A stretch of 6,853 nucleotides of DNA from contig JAUVIG010000205.1 of NCBI GenBank assembly GCA_030592825.1, positions 1 to 6,853 on the forward strand, in the 5' to 3' direction. The stretch comes from Chlorobiota bacterium. GTDB lineage: Bacteria; Bacteroidota; Bacteroidia; Bacteroidales; JAADGE01. Of the stretch, positions 1 to 5,817 are shown piece by piece (positions within the stretch are counted from its first letter, which is position 1; each line of letters begins with the position of its first letter). The translations under genes were made by a program, and so were the position numbers. The notes under the pieces are model-generated. The model ran no database searches. It had not been told where the DNA came from and worked only from the letters and a program-made list of their open reading frames with translations.

Positions 1-418
1 ATTTATTCCAACAGCGAAATAGATAATAATTAAAAAATAATGCAAAAGAAAGTTTTAACAATTTAAGGTATCAGTCTAAATTTTTTATTTGCAGATACTA
101 TTGTTACAGCATATTGATGGCAGGCAATTTGTTAATTATCAGTGATAATGGTGATTGTATTATTAATTTTGGTTCATATGTATAATCGACTTACAGTTTG
201 TTAATAAAAGAATGTAACATGCTTGCAAACATGGTAACATATGTGGTTTTGAGCTTGAAAAATCATACAAACCATCATGTTATGTGTTGTTTTTTGTATC
301 ACAAAAACGAGCATTAATTACAAATATGCAATAAAATAACGATATTTTTTACATACTTGTAAAAAAAACAGCGAGTATTTTTTCAGTTTTGTAAATTTTA
401 TCGTTTTGTTTGGTTTTT
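1..418. other. AT-rich intergenic stretch, no gene recognised
   Basis: No reading frame of convincing length or composition is visible on either strand. Small repeats are present. The heptamer gtaacat occurs at 214-220 and 234-240. There is a short hairpin at 291-307 (tttttgt, loop atc, acaaaaa), and a 9-bp A/T hairpin at 345-366 that is listed separately. An imperfect inverted repeat pairs roughly 236-248 with 270-282. None of these resembles a known mobile-element end. The stretch lies downstream of the broken hepT and may be its 3' non-coding flank. Confidence 0.6.
345..366 (-). terminator. Candidate hairpin terminator downstream of hepT
   Basis: A perfect 9-bp inverted repeat (ttttttaca / tgtaaaaaa) surrounds a 4-base loop, tact. 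It lies about 50 bp beyond the hepT stop codon. T runs at both ends could act as a U tract for either strand. The stem is almost purely A/T, so it would be weak, and calling it a terminator is an inference from position and shape. Confidence 0.3.
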
Positions 419-758
419 TTAAAAATCATCAAACAATTTGTTGATTTCTTTTTCTAATTCCGGAATGTGTCTGTTAATTATTGCCCAAATAGTTTCATCA
501 TCAACAGTATCATAAGCATGTATTATATAATTCCTTAAACTGATTATATGCTTTGCATTATTTAGTTCAAAATCAGGATTTAACTATAATATCCTGTTAA
601 TTGCTTCTCCTAATAATTTCTAATTCTCTTTCAACAGCTCTTTTTACTGTATGATTTTCTCTGTACTCAAAAAAGTTTTTATTTCCCTTTACGTGGAAAT
701 ATATTGCTTCAATTGAGGGTTTTACATCAAAAAATAATTTCTTAATTCCTGTTTCCAT
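419..758 (-). pseudogene. hepT: Broken HepT: HEPN (DUF86) toxin of the MntA/HepT system
   Basis: The intact family member is a HEPN RNase toxin that is neutralised by AMPylation by MntA. Reading starts at the ATG at 758-756 (METGIKKLFFDV), which overlaps the mntA 3' end by 17 nt, the usual arrangement of these pairs. The frame runs to ...RAVERELEII and then meets an early stop at about 597. Removing one base near 611 restores the expected GEAINRIL. That frame has a TAG at 586-584, where the family usually has a charged residue. It then continues as LNPDFELNNAKHIISL and reaches RNYIIHAY (535-512), a full RX4HXY motif with the catalytic Arg and His and the Tyr that MntA modifies. It ends at a TAA at 421-419. 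About 112 codons in total match a normal HepT length. Two independent lesions argue for a pseudogene rather than a single sequencing error. Family assignment is strong. The functional state is inferred. Confidence 0.82.
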
Positions 759-1056
759 AAACAAGTTGTTTTGTTTTTTCCACTTCTTCAATAAAATATG
801 GATTTTTCATTGCTTTACCTGAAACTAAATCAACCTTTCTGTTTAGAATCTTTTCTAATTCAATTATAAAATCAAAAAAATTATCTGCATAATCTAAAAT
901 AGGTATTTGCTCAAAATAAACAATAAAATCTATATCACTGTCTTTGTTAAATTTTTTCGTTAATACAGAGCCGAATATATATAATAATGAAACATGGTAT
1001 TTTTTACATGCCTTATTTATTTTGTCTTTTTTATCATGAATTTGTTGTAGTTCCAT
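742..1056 (-). CDS. mntA: MntA-type nucleotidyltransferase antitoxin
   Basis: This 104-residue protein is a minimal nucleotidyltransferase of the pol-beta superfamily. In the type VII MntA/HepT systems it transfers AMP to a tyrosine of the HEPN toxin and so silences it. The signature GSX10DXD is intact: G29-S30, then D41-I-D43. The third metal-binding acid is probably D76 in KVDLVSG. The C-terminal segment NPYFIEEVEKTKQLVYGN (85-102) is typical of the family. The length is normal. The ATG at 1056-1054 is the only methionine ahead of the active site, so the start is secure. No Shine-Dalgarno is visible. A TAnnTTTG element and a 19-bp palindrome sit immediately upstream. Its partner toxin gene overlaps its 3' end but is broken, so this antitoxin appears to be an orphan with an intact reading frame. 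Confidence 0.9.
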   Translation of the reverse strand: MELQQIHDKKDKINKACKKYHVSLLYIFGSVLTKKFNKDSDIDFIVYFEQIPILDYADNFFDFIIELEKILNRKVDLVSGKAMKNPYFIEEVEKTKQLVYGNRN

Positions 1057-1061
1057 ATTTG

Positions 1062-1069
1062 CAAAGTTA
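1062..1069 (-). promoter_or_regulatory. Candidate -7 promoter element of mntA
   Basis: The minus strand reads TAACTTTG, an exact match to the Bacteroidota TAnnTTTG element, with only five bases between it and the mntA ATG. Transcription from here would give a nearly leaderless message. No good TTTG -33 element lies about 19-21 bp upstream. A second exact match, TAATTTTG, lies at 1102-1109 on the same strand. It would give a leader of about 40 nt containing the palindrome at 1067-1085. The sequence does not decide between the two. Confidence 0.35.
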
Positions 1070-1085
1070 TCACAAATTGTGATAA
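1067..1085. promoter_or_regulatory. Perfect 9-bp palindrome upstream of mntA, probable operator
   Basis: The sequence ttatcacaaattgtgataa has two 9-bp arms around a single central base, ending 10 bp before the mntA start codon. It overlaps the upstream edge of the candidate -7 element at 1062-1069. A symmetric site in this position is what a dimeric repressor would bind, which fits toxin-antitoxin autoregulation. The binding protein is unknown. Alternatively the site could form an RNA hairpin in the leader if transcription begins at the 1102-1109 promoter. Confidence 0.5.
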
Positions 1086-1106
1086 GCTGATAATTTAATT
1101 ACAAAA

Positions 1107-1221
1107 TTAAACAGTTTCAATCACATCCTCCTCAACATAAAATAATATATGCTTTAGGTTTTTGTTCGTACACTTCTTCTAATAAGTTTATATATTCTTC
1201 AATTTGGTCTTTGTCATTGTA
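1107..1221 (-). pseudogene. Decayed duplicate of the 3' end of the helicase-nuclease gene
   Basis: On the minus strand this region matches the end of the large helicase gene (2247 to about 2360), covering roughly residues 1064-1098. It can be read as YNDKDQIEEYINLLEEVYEQKPKAY. After one extra base in the A/T run near 1137-1148 it continues as VEEDVIETV and a TAA stop, against VEEDVVETV and TAG in the intact gene. Synonymous changes are present (for example TAT/TAC, ACG/ACT and GTA/GTT), as are a few replacements. The two copies had therefore diverged as coding sequence before or while this one decayed. A TAA closes the frame just upstream at 1222-1224, so only the tail remains. It lies in the same orientation as the intact gene, about 1.14 kb away. 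Confidence 0.8.
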
Positions 1222-1265
1222 TTACATGCTTCCGGGGTTTTACGAAAAATGGAAAGAGTGGTGCA

Positions 1266-1412
1266 TTATAATTTTACGGCATCTTTTGTATCGAAACCTA
1301 TTAGTTTACGTTCCTTTTGTTCTTTTTCTGCTTTGCTTTTCTTTAACAGGTGGTTTAGTGCTTTACTATATCTTGTTAATTTTGTTTTCACCATGTTTGG
1401 ATAAAATAGCAT
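1266..1412 (-). CDS. Possible 48-residue basic protein overlapping the PIN gene end
   Basis: A small open frame starts at the ATG at 1412-1410, just after an in-frame TAA. It begins inside the last codons of the PIN gene in another frame and ends at a TAA at 1268-1266. An alternative ATG at 1394-1392 gives 42 residues. The product is very rich in lysine, with KALNHLLKKSKAEKEQKERK in the middle, which should form a charged helix, followed by LIGFDTKDAVKL. It is cytoplasmic in character and has no signal or membrane segment. I do not recognise a family. It could be a real small gene translated after the PIN toxin, the tail of a lost larger gene, or chance. The hydrophobic plus-strand frames over the same DNA are its mirror image. 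Confidence 0.3.
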   Translation of the reverse strand: MLFYPNMVKTKLTRYSKALNHLLKKSKAEKEQKERKLIGFDTKDAVKL

Positions 1413-1863
1413 TTAACAATTCAACGGCATAAAATCTCTTATTTTGCAACAATCTTTCAAATAGAGGTTTAAGTTTTGAAATCATATTTTTATCTCTTGC
1501 AACTGATAATAATCCAACTGTTCCGATACACTTTAAACCAAAACTCTCAGCAATTTTTCGCGCTTTTTTATCATCAATTAAAAGAAAATTTGCTTTTAAT
1601 TCCTTGTATAAGATAATAGATTCAGACTCACCATAATCCATTAAAAATGTTAATTCGTTAAAACCTTTGATTTGTACTGTTTTATCTTGAAAGAATGAAT
1701 AAATTGTTTGAAATTGCTTAGTTGTTTTATCCAAAGTTATTTCTTTCCATACAGCCATAGGGATTCTAATATTATCAAACAGCAAATTTAATATTTCAAG
1801 TTTATCAATAACAGCTAAAGAAAATATTGCTCCTGAATCAGCAATAACAAGTCCGTTTTTCAT
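1366..1863 (-). CDS. DUF3368 PIN-domain toxin (VapC-like RNase)
   Basis: A 165-residue protein of the DUF3368 branch of PIN-domain nucleases, which are metal-dependent RNases acting as toxins. The N-terminus LVIADSGAIFSL puts the first catalytic aspartate at D9. Further acidic residues lie where the PIN active site needs them: E41 in VWKEI, E79/E81 in DYGESESI, and D97/D98 in LLIDDKKAR. The C-terminal part GTVGLLSVARDKNMISKLKPL and the region after it follow the family pattern, so the toxin looks complete. I chose the ATG at 1863-1861. It lies one base after the stop of the upstream UPF0175 gene and puts the catalytic Asp at its usual distance. An in-frame ATG at 1890 would add nine residues that do not look domain-like. 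It is translationally coupled to the UPF0175 gene, its presumed antitoxin. Confidence 0.85.
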   Translation of the reverse strand: MKNGLVIADSGAIFSLAVIDKLEILNLLFDNIRIPMAVWKEITLDKTTKQFQTIYSFFQDKTVQIKGFNELTFLMDYGESESIILYKELKANFLLIDDKKARKIAESFGLKCIGTVGLLSVARDKNMISKLKPLFERLLQNKRFYAVELLNAILSKHGENKINKI

Positions 1864-1864
1864 A

Positions 1865-2125
1865 TTACATGAGCTTTTCAATGTCATCAATTACATCTTC
1901 AATTGTTAAGTTTGATATTGGAACTTTGTTATCAGATAAAATAGATTCAAATTCTAACCTTGAAAGACCTGAAATCTGTGATGCTTTTCCGATAGTAAGT
2001 TTTTGTAACTTATAAAGCCTGATAGCTAAAGCAATCTTAATCCGCTTTTTTAATTCATTTTCGCTCTCATTCAATGCAAGAAGAATGTCAGCAGGAAAAT
2101 CTACAGAAATTGTTTGTATATTCAT
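1865..2125 (-). CDS. UPF0175 family antitoxin-like protein
   Basis: An 86-residue protein matching the UPF0175 family, small proteins often encoded directly upstream of DUF3368 PIN toxins and thought to be their antitoxins. It has an N-terminal strand (TISVDFPADILLAL), a helical stretch ending in ALAIRLYKLQKLTIG, and then a helix-turn-helix-like segment KASQISGLSRLEFESILSDN at about 47-66. The tail IEDVIDDIEKLM is acidic, as is common in antitoxins. Its length is normal for the family. The start is at 2125-2123, 20 nt downstream of an exact TAnnTTTG element. The stop is followed one base later by the PIN gene ATG, which indicates a two-gene operon. DNA binding, and so autoregulation, is inferred from the helix-turn-helix-like region and the inverted repeat around the promoter. 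Confidence 0.87.
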   Translation of the reverse strand: MNIQTISVDFPADILLALNESENELKKRIKIALAIRLYKLQKLTIGKASQISGLSRLEFESILSDNKVPISNLTIEDVIDDIEKLM

Positions 2126-2140
2126 ATTATTATCAGTTTA

Positions 2141-2190
2141 TATGCAAAAATACGAAATAATTAATTCTACTTCAAGTTTTTGTTTGCATA
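2141..2190. repeat. Inverted repeat bracketing the UPF0175 promoter
   Basis: The 8-bp arms tatgcaaa (2141-2148) and tttgcata (2183-2190) are exact inverted copies separated by 34 bp. The inner arm overlaps the -7 element and the outer arm lies just upstream of the -33-like box. Two half-sites placed this way suit a repressor, plausibly the antitoxin or the toxin-antitoxin complex, but the role is inferred from position only. Confidence 0.4.
2145..2176 (-). promoter_or_regulatory. Promoter of the UPF0175-PIN operon
   Basis: On the minus strand, CTTG (2176-2173) is followed after 20 bp by TATTTTTG (2152-2145). The -7 element matches the Bacteroidota consensus TAnnTTTG exactly. The upstream box is one base from TTTG, and the spacing is acceptable. 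The predicted start lies near 2138 and gives a leader of about a dozen bases before the ATG at 2125. Confidence 0.6.
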
Positions 2191-2246
2191 ATTCAAACCA
2201 CTAATGCAACTTTTTCTTTTATGAGTTATTTATTGTATTATTATTT

Positions 2247-5200
2247 CTATACCGTTTCAACAACATCCTCCTCAACATAAAAAATATATGCTTCAGGTTT
2301 TTGTTCATACACTTCTTCTAATAAGTTTTTATATTCTTCAATTTGTCTTTTGTATTTTTTGTGTTTTTTTCCGAATTTAAAATCAATTACAATAATGCGT
2401 TCATCATTAATTAATACTCTGTCGGGAATTCTGATATCTCCTTTTGATGTTATTAATGCTTCTTCATTTTTAACTTCAAAATCATCTGTAAACCATTCTT
2501 TTACAGTCGGACGTGAAATTATTTCTTTTATCTTTTCATTCAATTCCGATTTTTCTGAATTCGAAATATAGCCTTCAAATATCATCTTTTCCAAAGCATT
2601 GTTTATATCGTCTCCTGTTTTAATTTCCGAAAAGATTTGATGCATCAAATTACCGTAATTAACTTTATGTTCTATTTCATCAATGCTTTCAATAAAAAAT
2701 TCTTCCGAACTGAATTTGATTTTAATTTTCTCATCAGTAATATTATTCGGATAACTTTCCGGAGAATATAATTTCGAAATTATATCATCCTCATCTTCAG
2801 GTATTGAATGTTCAGACTGTATATGTTTGTTATCGAAAAGAAAAGTTTTATTATTTTGATTCGTAAAATTCTTCAAATTAATAAAGCCTCTCTCCTCTCC
2901 TGCTAATTCTTTACTATCCTGATTTACTGACAGATATAACAATTGGCCGATATTTTTTATTTCATTGCTTTTTTTATTATCATCATATTGAGCGAAAACA
3001 TAAAGCTCGTCTTTTGCACGTGTAAAAGCAACGTATAACATATTTAAAGCATCAATATTTGCATATAGTTTTTCATTAAAATAATCTTTCGCATAAATTG
3101 TTTGAGCTAATTTCCGTGAATATTTCACAGGCAAATATTTAAAGGAATCAAAAGGCGGTTTATTACCGGTAACCCATAACAAAGGCGAATTAAATCCCGA
3201 ATGATCAATATTCCAATTTGCATAGGGCAACATAACAATTCTGAATGCCAGACCTTTAGATTTATGAATCGTCATTATTTGAACAGCATCAGTTTTTTCG
3301 GATAGTTGAATTGATTTTGTAATTCCTTTTTCTTCCCACCAATCAAGAAATTCAGATAAATTTGAATTATTTCTGCGAATTTGATCTGATATAATATCTT
3401 GAAATGCTTTAAGATACGAAAACTCTTTTTGTAATTTGTAAAGTTTAAATATATTTATAATACTCTCACTTAATTCATATACAGACTTTTGGGAAAGAGC
3501 ATCTAAACTCTTAATATAATCGCCGGGCAACAATTTTTCAAAAGTTTTATCTGTTACAGATAAGAAAATTTTATTATAATCAATTTCAATTCCGTTAATA
3601 ATTCTTTGATATTCATATATTAAATGTGCCGTATTAATATCATTATTTTTATTATAAATAAATTTCATTGCACAAATAAGTAATTTTATTGCAGATGAGC
3701 TGCTTATGTAAAGAGAATCGGGAGAAATGATTTGATATTTTTCAGCTTCCTTATTTTCTACCTGATACTTCATCAGGATATTTGAAATATCTTTTGCTTC
3801 AATATTTCGTCTGACTAATATTCCGATGTCACTCGGTTTATATTTTCCGCTTTTCAACAGATTATTAATAGTCTCCGGAAAATATTCATATATTTTTTCA
3901 TTATATTCATCATTATTTGACTTTTCAAAGAATTTAATCTTTACATAACCTCCTGTCTTGTCTGATTTATCAGGAACATTTTGTTTTTGTCCTTTATATG
4001 CTTGTGTAATAATTTTGTTATAAGCTTCTGATATTAGTGTATTCTTAAGTGATTCATTTTTTACTGTAAGCAACACATTATTAAATTGATTTTGCAATAT
4101 TTCAGGGATAATCTCAAATATTGTATTGTTAAACAATATTATATTCTCTTTACTTCTCCAATTGTAATCTAAATATTGTTCATCAATAAAATTATTTCCG
4201 ATATCTTCTTTAACTCCCAACAAGAGCAGTTTCCAATCTCCGCTTCTCCATCTGTATATTGATTGTTTAATATCACCGACAATAAGATCATAAAAAGCTT
4301 GGCTTAATGAATTCTCTATCATAGGTTTAAAATTTGCCCATTGAAAACCGGAAGTATCTTGAAATTCATCAATCAAGATGTTCTTAAAACGATTACCAAA
4401 CTTTTCGTATATGAACGGAGCATCATTATTACCTATTATCTGTCGGAGTAACAGGTTGGTATCACTAATTAAAAGTATATTATTATTACTTCTGTATTCG
4501 GGTAAAAAATTAGCAACATCATTTAAAATACCGAATGAATAAAAGTTGCTGATAACAGCTTCTGCGGAATAATAACCTTCACTTTCCTTTTCCATAGTAT
4601 TAAAAAAATCTTCTACACATAGTGAAAGTTTATCATAAACAGACTTAACGGTTGATACAATATCAGGTTTGGCCGATTTTGCATACCAATTTCCTGTTCC
4701 TTCACGAGATTTAGTAAGTGTTGCAGTAATATCATCATATTTTTTATCCGGTATTTTTTTCAGAAAATGATTAGAAATAAATTTGAAATTATTACCGAGT
4801 GATGTACTGTCTATACCTGCTTTTTCAATAATTGATTTATAGCGTTCAGATATTTGCTTCATCTTACTTTCAAAACTCTTTTTTATTGAATACAAAGAGT
4901 TTAAAAAGTTTGAAATGAGTTTTTTTTCATCGTCTGCATCTTTCTTATCTAAAAATAGTGATTGAAACTTTTCTTTAAATATTTCTTGCGATAATGTATG
5001 TATCTCTGCTCTAAAATCCCAGTTTTTACCTTCATTAATCTTATATTCCGCAAATTTTATTAACCACTTTTGCAAGTCTTTATTATCTGAAATACTGTCA
5101 TACAGCATTTCAGTGAGATCATTAATAACTTTATCATTATCCATTTCAATATCATAGCCGGAATTAAGATTCATTTCGTATGCAAAAGCCCTTACAACTT

Positions 5201-5543
5201 TTTGTACAAAACTGTCAATTGTGCTTACAAAGAACATTGAATAATTATGTAATAATTGATCTCTTACGGCTGTTGCTCTTTGAAGTATAAACGGTTCAGA
5301 ATCAGTATTTAAATGATTTGCAATTGACTTAAAATGATTAGCTTTTTTTCCCTTATTTATAATGCTGTTAAGTTCTTTCAAAATGCGTTTCTTCATTTCT
5401 TCCGCAGCTTTATTGGTAAAGGTTACGGCAAGTATTTTGCTGAAATTATCAGGACTTTCAAAAGATAGTTTTAAATAGTTTTCTGTCAGTAAATATGTTT
5501 TTCCGGAGCCGGCAGATGCTTTATATATTTGTAATTTGCTCAT
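2247..5543 (-). CDS. addA: AddA/RecB-type UvrD-like helicase with C-terminal nuclease
   Basis: A 1098-residue superfamily 1A helicase-nuclease for processing DNA double-strand ends. It probably acts with an AddB-like partner, which is not in this window. Helicase motifs appear in order: Walker A ASAGSGKT (9-16), motif Ia ILAVTFTNKAAEEM (37-50), STIDSF (107-112), Walker B ILIDEFQDTS (389-398), motif III VGDIKQSIYRWR (422-433), motif IV YNWRS (460-464), motif V MTIHKSKGLAF (757-767) and motif VI LYVAFTRAKDELYVF (836-850). The C-terminal PD-(D/E)XK nuclease has H968, D1041 (IPDRVLI), D1054-F-K1056 (VIDFKFG) and the QIEEY motif (1067-1071), all intact. The length suits Bacteroidota AddA-like proteins. 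The ATG at 5543-5541 puts Walker A at its normal place. The leader has no Shine-Dalgarno and consists of octamer repeats. The last ~35 codons are duplicated as a relic at 1107-1221. AddA rather than RecB is my preference, not a proof. Confidence 0.92.
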   Translation of the reverse strand: MSKLQIYKASAGSGKTYLLTENYLKLSFESPDNFSKILAVTFTNKAAEEMKKRILKELNSIINKGKKANHFKSIANHLNTDSEPFILQRATAVRDQLLHNYSMFFVSTIDSFVQKVVRAFAYEMNLNSGYDIEMDNDKVINDLTEMLYDSISDNKDLQKWLIKFAEYKINEGKNWDFRAEIHTLSQEIFKEKFQSLFLDKKDADDEKKLISNFLNSLYSIKKSFESKMKQISERYKSIIEKAGIDSTSLGNNFKFISNHFLKKIPDKKYDDITATLTKSREGTGNWYAKSAKPDIVSTVKSVYDKLSLCVEDFFNTMEKESEGYYSAEAVISNFYSFGILNDVANFLPEYRSNNNILLISDTNLLLRQIIGNNDAPFIYEKFGNRFKNILIDEFQDTSGFQWANFKPMIENSLSQAFYDLIVGDIKQSIYRWRSGDWKLLLLGVKEDIGNNFIDEQYLDYNWRSKENIILFNNTIFEIIPEILQNQFNNVLLTVKNESLKNTLISEAYNKIITQAYKGQKQNVPDKSDKTGGYVKIKFFEKSNNDEYNEKIYEYFPETINNLLKSGKYKPSDIGILVRRNIEAKDISNILMKYQVENKEAEKYQIISPDSLYISSSSAIKLLICAMKFIYNKNNDINTAHLIYEYQRIINGIEIDYNKIFLSVTDKTFEKLLPGDYIKSLDALSQKSVYELSESIINIFKLYKLQKEFSYLKAFQDIISDQIRRNNSNLSEFLDWWEEKGITKSIQLSEKTDAVQIMTIHKSKGLAFRIVMLPYANWNIDHSGFNSPLLWVTGNKPPFDSFKYLPVKYSRKLAQTIYAKDYFNEKLYANIDALNMLYVAFTRAKDELYVFAQYDDNKKSNEIKNIGQLLYLSVNQDSKELAGEERGFINLKNFTNQNNKTFLFDNKHIQSEHSIPEDEDDIISKLYSPESYPNNITDEKIKIKFSSEEFFIESIDEIEHKVNYGNLMHQIFSEIKTGDDINNALEKMIFEGYISNSEKSELNEKIKEIISRPTVKEWFTDDFEVKNEEALITSKGDIRIPDRVLINDERIIVIDFKFGKKHKKYKRQIEEYKNLLEEVYEQKPEAYIFYVEEDVVETV

Positions 5544-5550
5544 ATTTATG

Positions 5551-5598
5551 TTGTTACATTGCTGTATTGTTAAATTGTTGTATTGTTATATTGTTGCA
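5551..5598. repeat. Six imperfect 8-bp tandem repeats in the helicase leader
   Basis: The plus strand reads ttgttaca, ttgctgta, ttgttaaa, ttgttgta, ttgttata and ttgttgca, six contiguous octamers with consensus TTGTTRYA. On the coding strand of the helicase gene this is a run of TAYAACAA-like units ending seven bases before the ATG. The leader would be A-rich and unstructured, which may favour ribosome loading in a phylum that makes little use of Shine-Dalgarno pairing. The copy number may vary between strains. Confidence 0.75.
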
Positions 5599-5625
5599 AA
5601 TCAATAATCTTAACTATTGTCGTAT

Positions 5626-5633
5626 CAAATCTA
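5626..5633 (-). promoter_or_regulatory. Candidate -7 element for the helicase gene
   Basis: The minus strand reads TAGATTTG, matching TAnnTTTG exactly, 82 bp upstream of the helicase ATG. The nearest TTTG upstream is only 12 bp away, so a proper -33 element is lacking. If used, transcription would run through the octamer repeats as the 5' leader. Confidence 0.35.
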
Positions 5634-5650
5634 ATTTGTCGCACCCAAAC

Positions 5651-5679
5651 CCGTCTGACCGCTTGGAGCGGTCGGACGG
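5651..5679. repeat. GC-rich 12-bp hairpin in the divergent spacer
   Basis: The arms ccgtctgaccgc (5651-5662) and gcggtcggacgg (5668-5679) pair at 11 of 12 positions around the loop ttgga. The single mismatch is t against g, which is a G-U pair in one RNA strand. The stem is far richer in G+C than the surrounding DNA. It sits between two divergently transcribed genes and has no T run at either side, so it is not a normal terminator. It resembles a repetitive extragenic palindrome, which can only be settled by looking for other copies in the genome. Confidence 0.65.
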
Positions 5680-5749
5680 ATTACTATACTTTACGTCAGA
5701 ATACACTTGACTTAACACTAGTAAATGAAAATTCCGGCTTATGATATTT

Positions 5750-5782
5750 TTTCAGGAATTTCGTAAAAAACATATATTTTTG
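5750..5782 (+). promoter_or_regulatory. Candidate promoter of the TSUP permease gene
   Basis: TATTTTTG at 5775-5782 matches the Bacteroidota -7 element exactly. A TTTC box lies 21 bp upstream (5750-5753), one base from TTTG. Transcription would start near 5789 and give a leader of about 29 nt that is rich in A and has no Shine-Dalgarno before the ATG at 5818. Confidence 0.5.
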
Positions 5783-5817
5783 TCAATATATTTATTCCAA
5801 AAGTAATAAAAAAACAG

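Noticed and set aside
597..791. A 64-residue minus-strand frame as an intact small gene
   Set aside because: It is the N-terminal part of HepT, cut short by the frameshift. Its first 11 residues lie within mntA in another frame, and the HEPN sequence continues past its stop.
1204..1432. Two overlapping plus-strand hydrophobic frames that could pass for a small membrane protein
   Set aside because: They mirror a lysine-rich minus-strand segment and the end of the PIN gene, start inside the addA tail relic, and match no family I know.
1217..2246. The interval as a complete insertion sequence or integrative element
   Set aside because: No transposase, integrase or terminal inverted repeats are visible. 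Only the flanking direct copies of the addA tail hint at mobility.
2350..2571. Plus-strand frame inside the helicase gene
   Set aside because: It is a shadow of the conserved C-terminal nuclease domain on the minus strand.
5551..5598. Short repeats as a CRISPR array
   Set aside because: The units are only 8 bp and contiguous, with no spacers and no cas genes nearby.
5651..5679. GC-rich hairpin as a Rho-independent terminator
   Set aside because: Both neighbouring genes run away from it and neither side has a T run.
5495..5710. A 71-residue plus-strand frame over the helicase start
   Set aside because: It overlaps the Walker A region of addA and then reads through octamer repeats and the GC hairpin, so its residues are repeat-derived.
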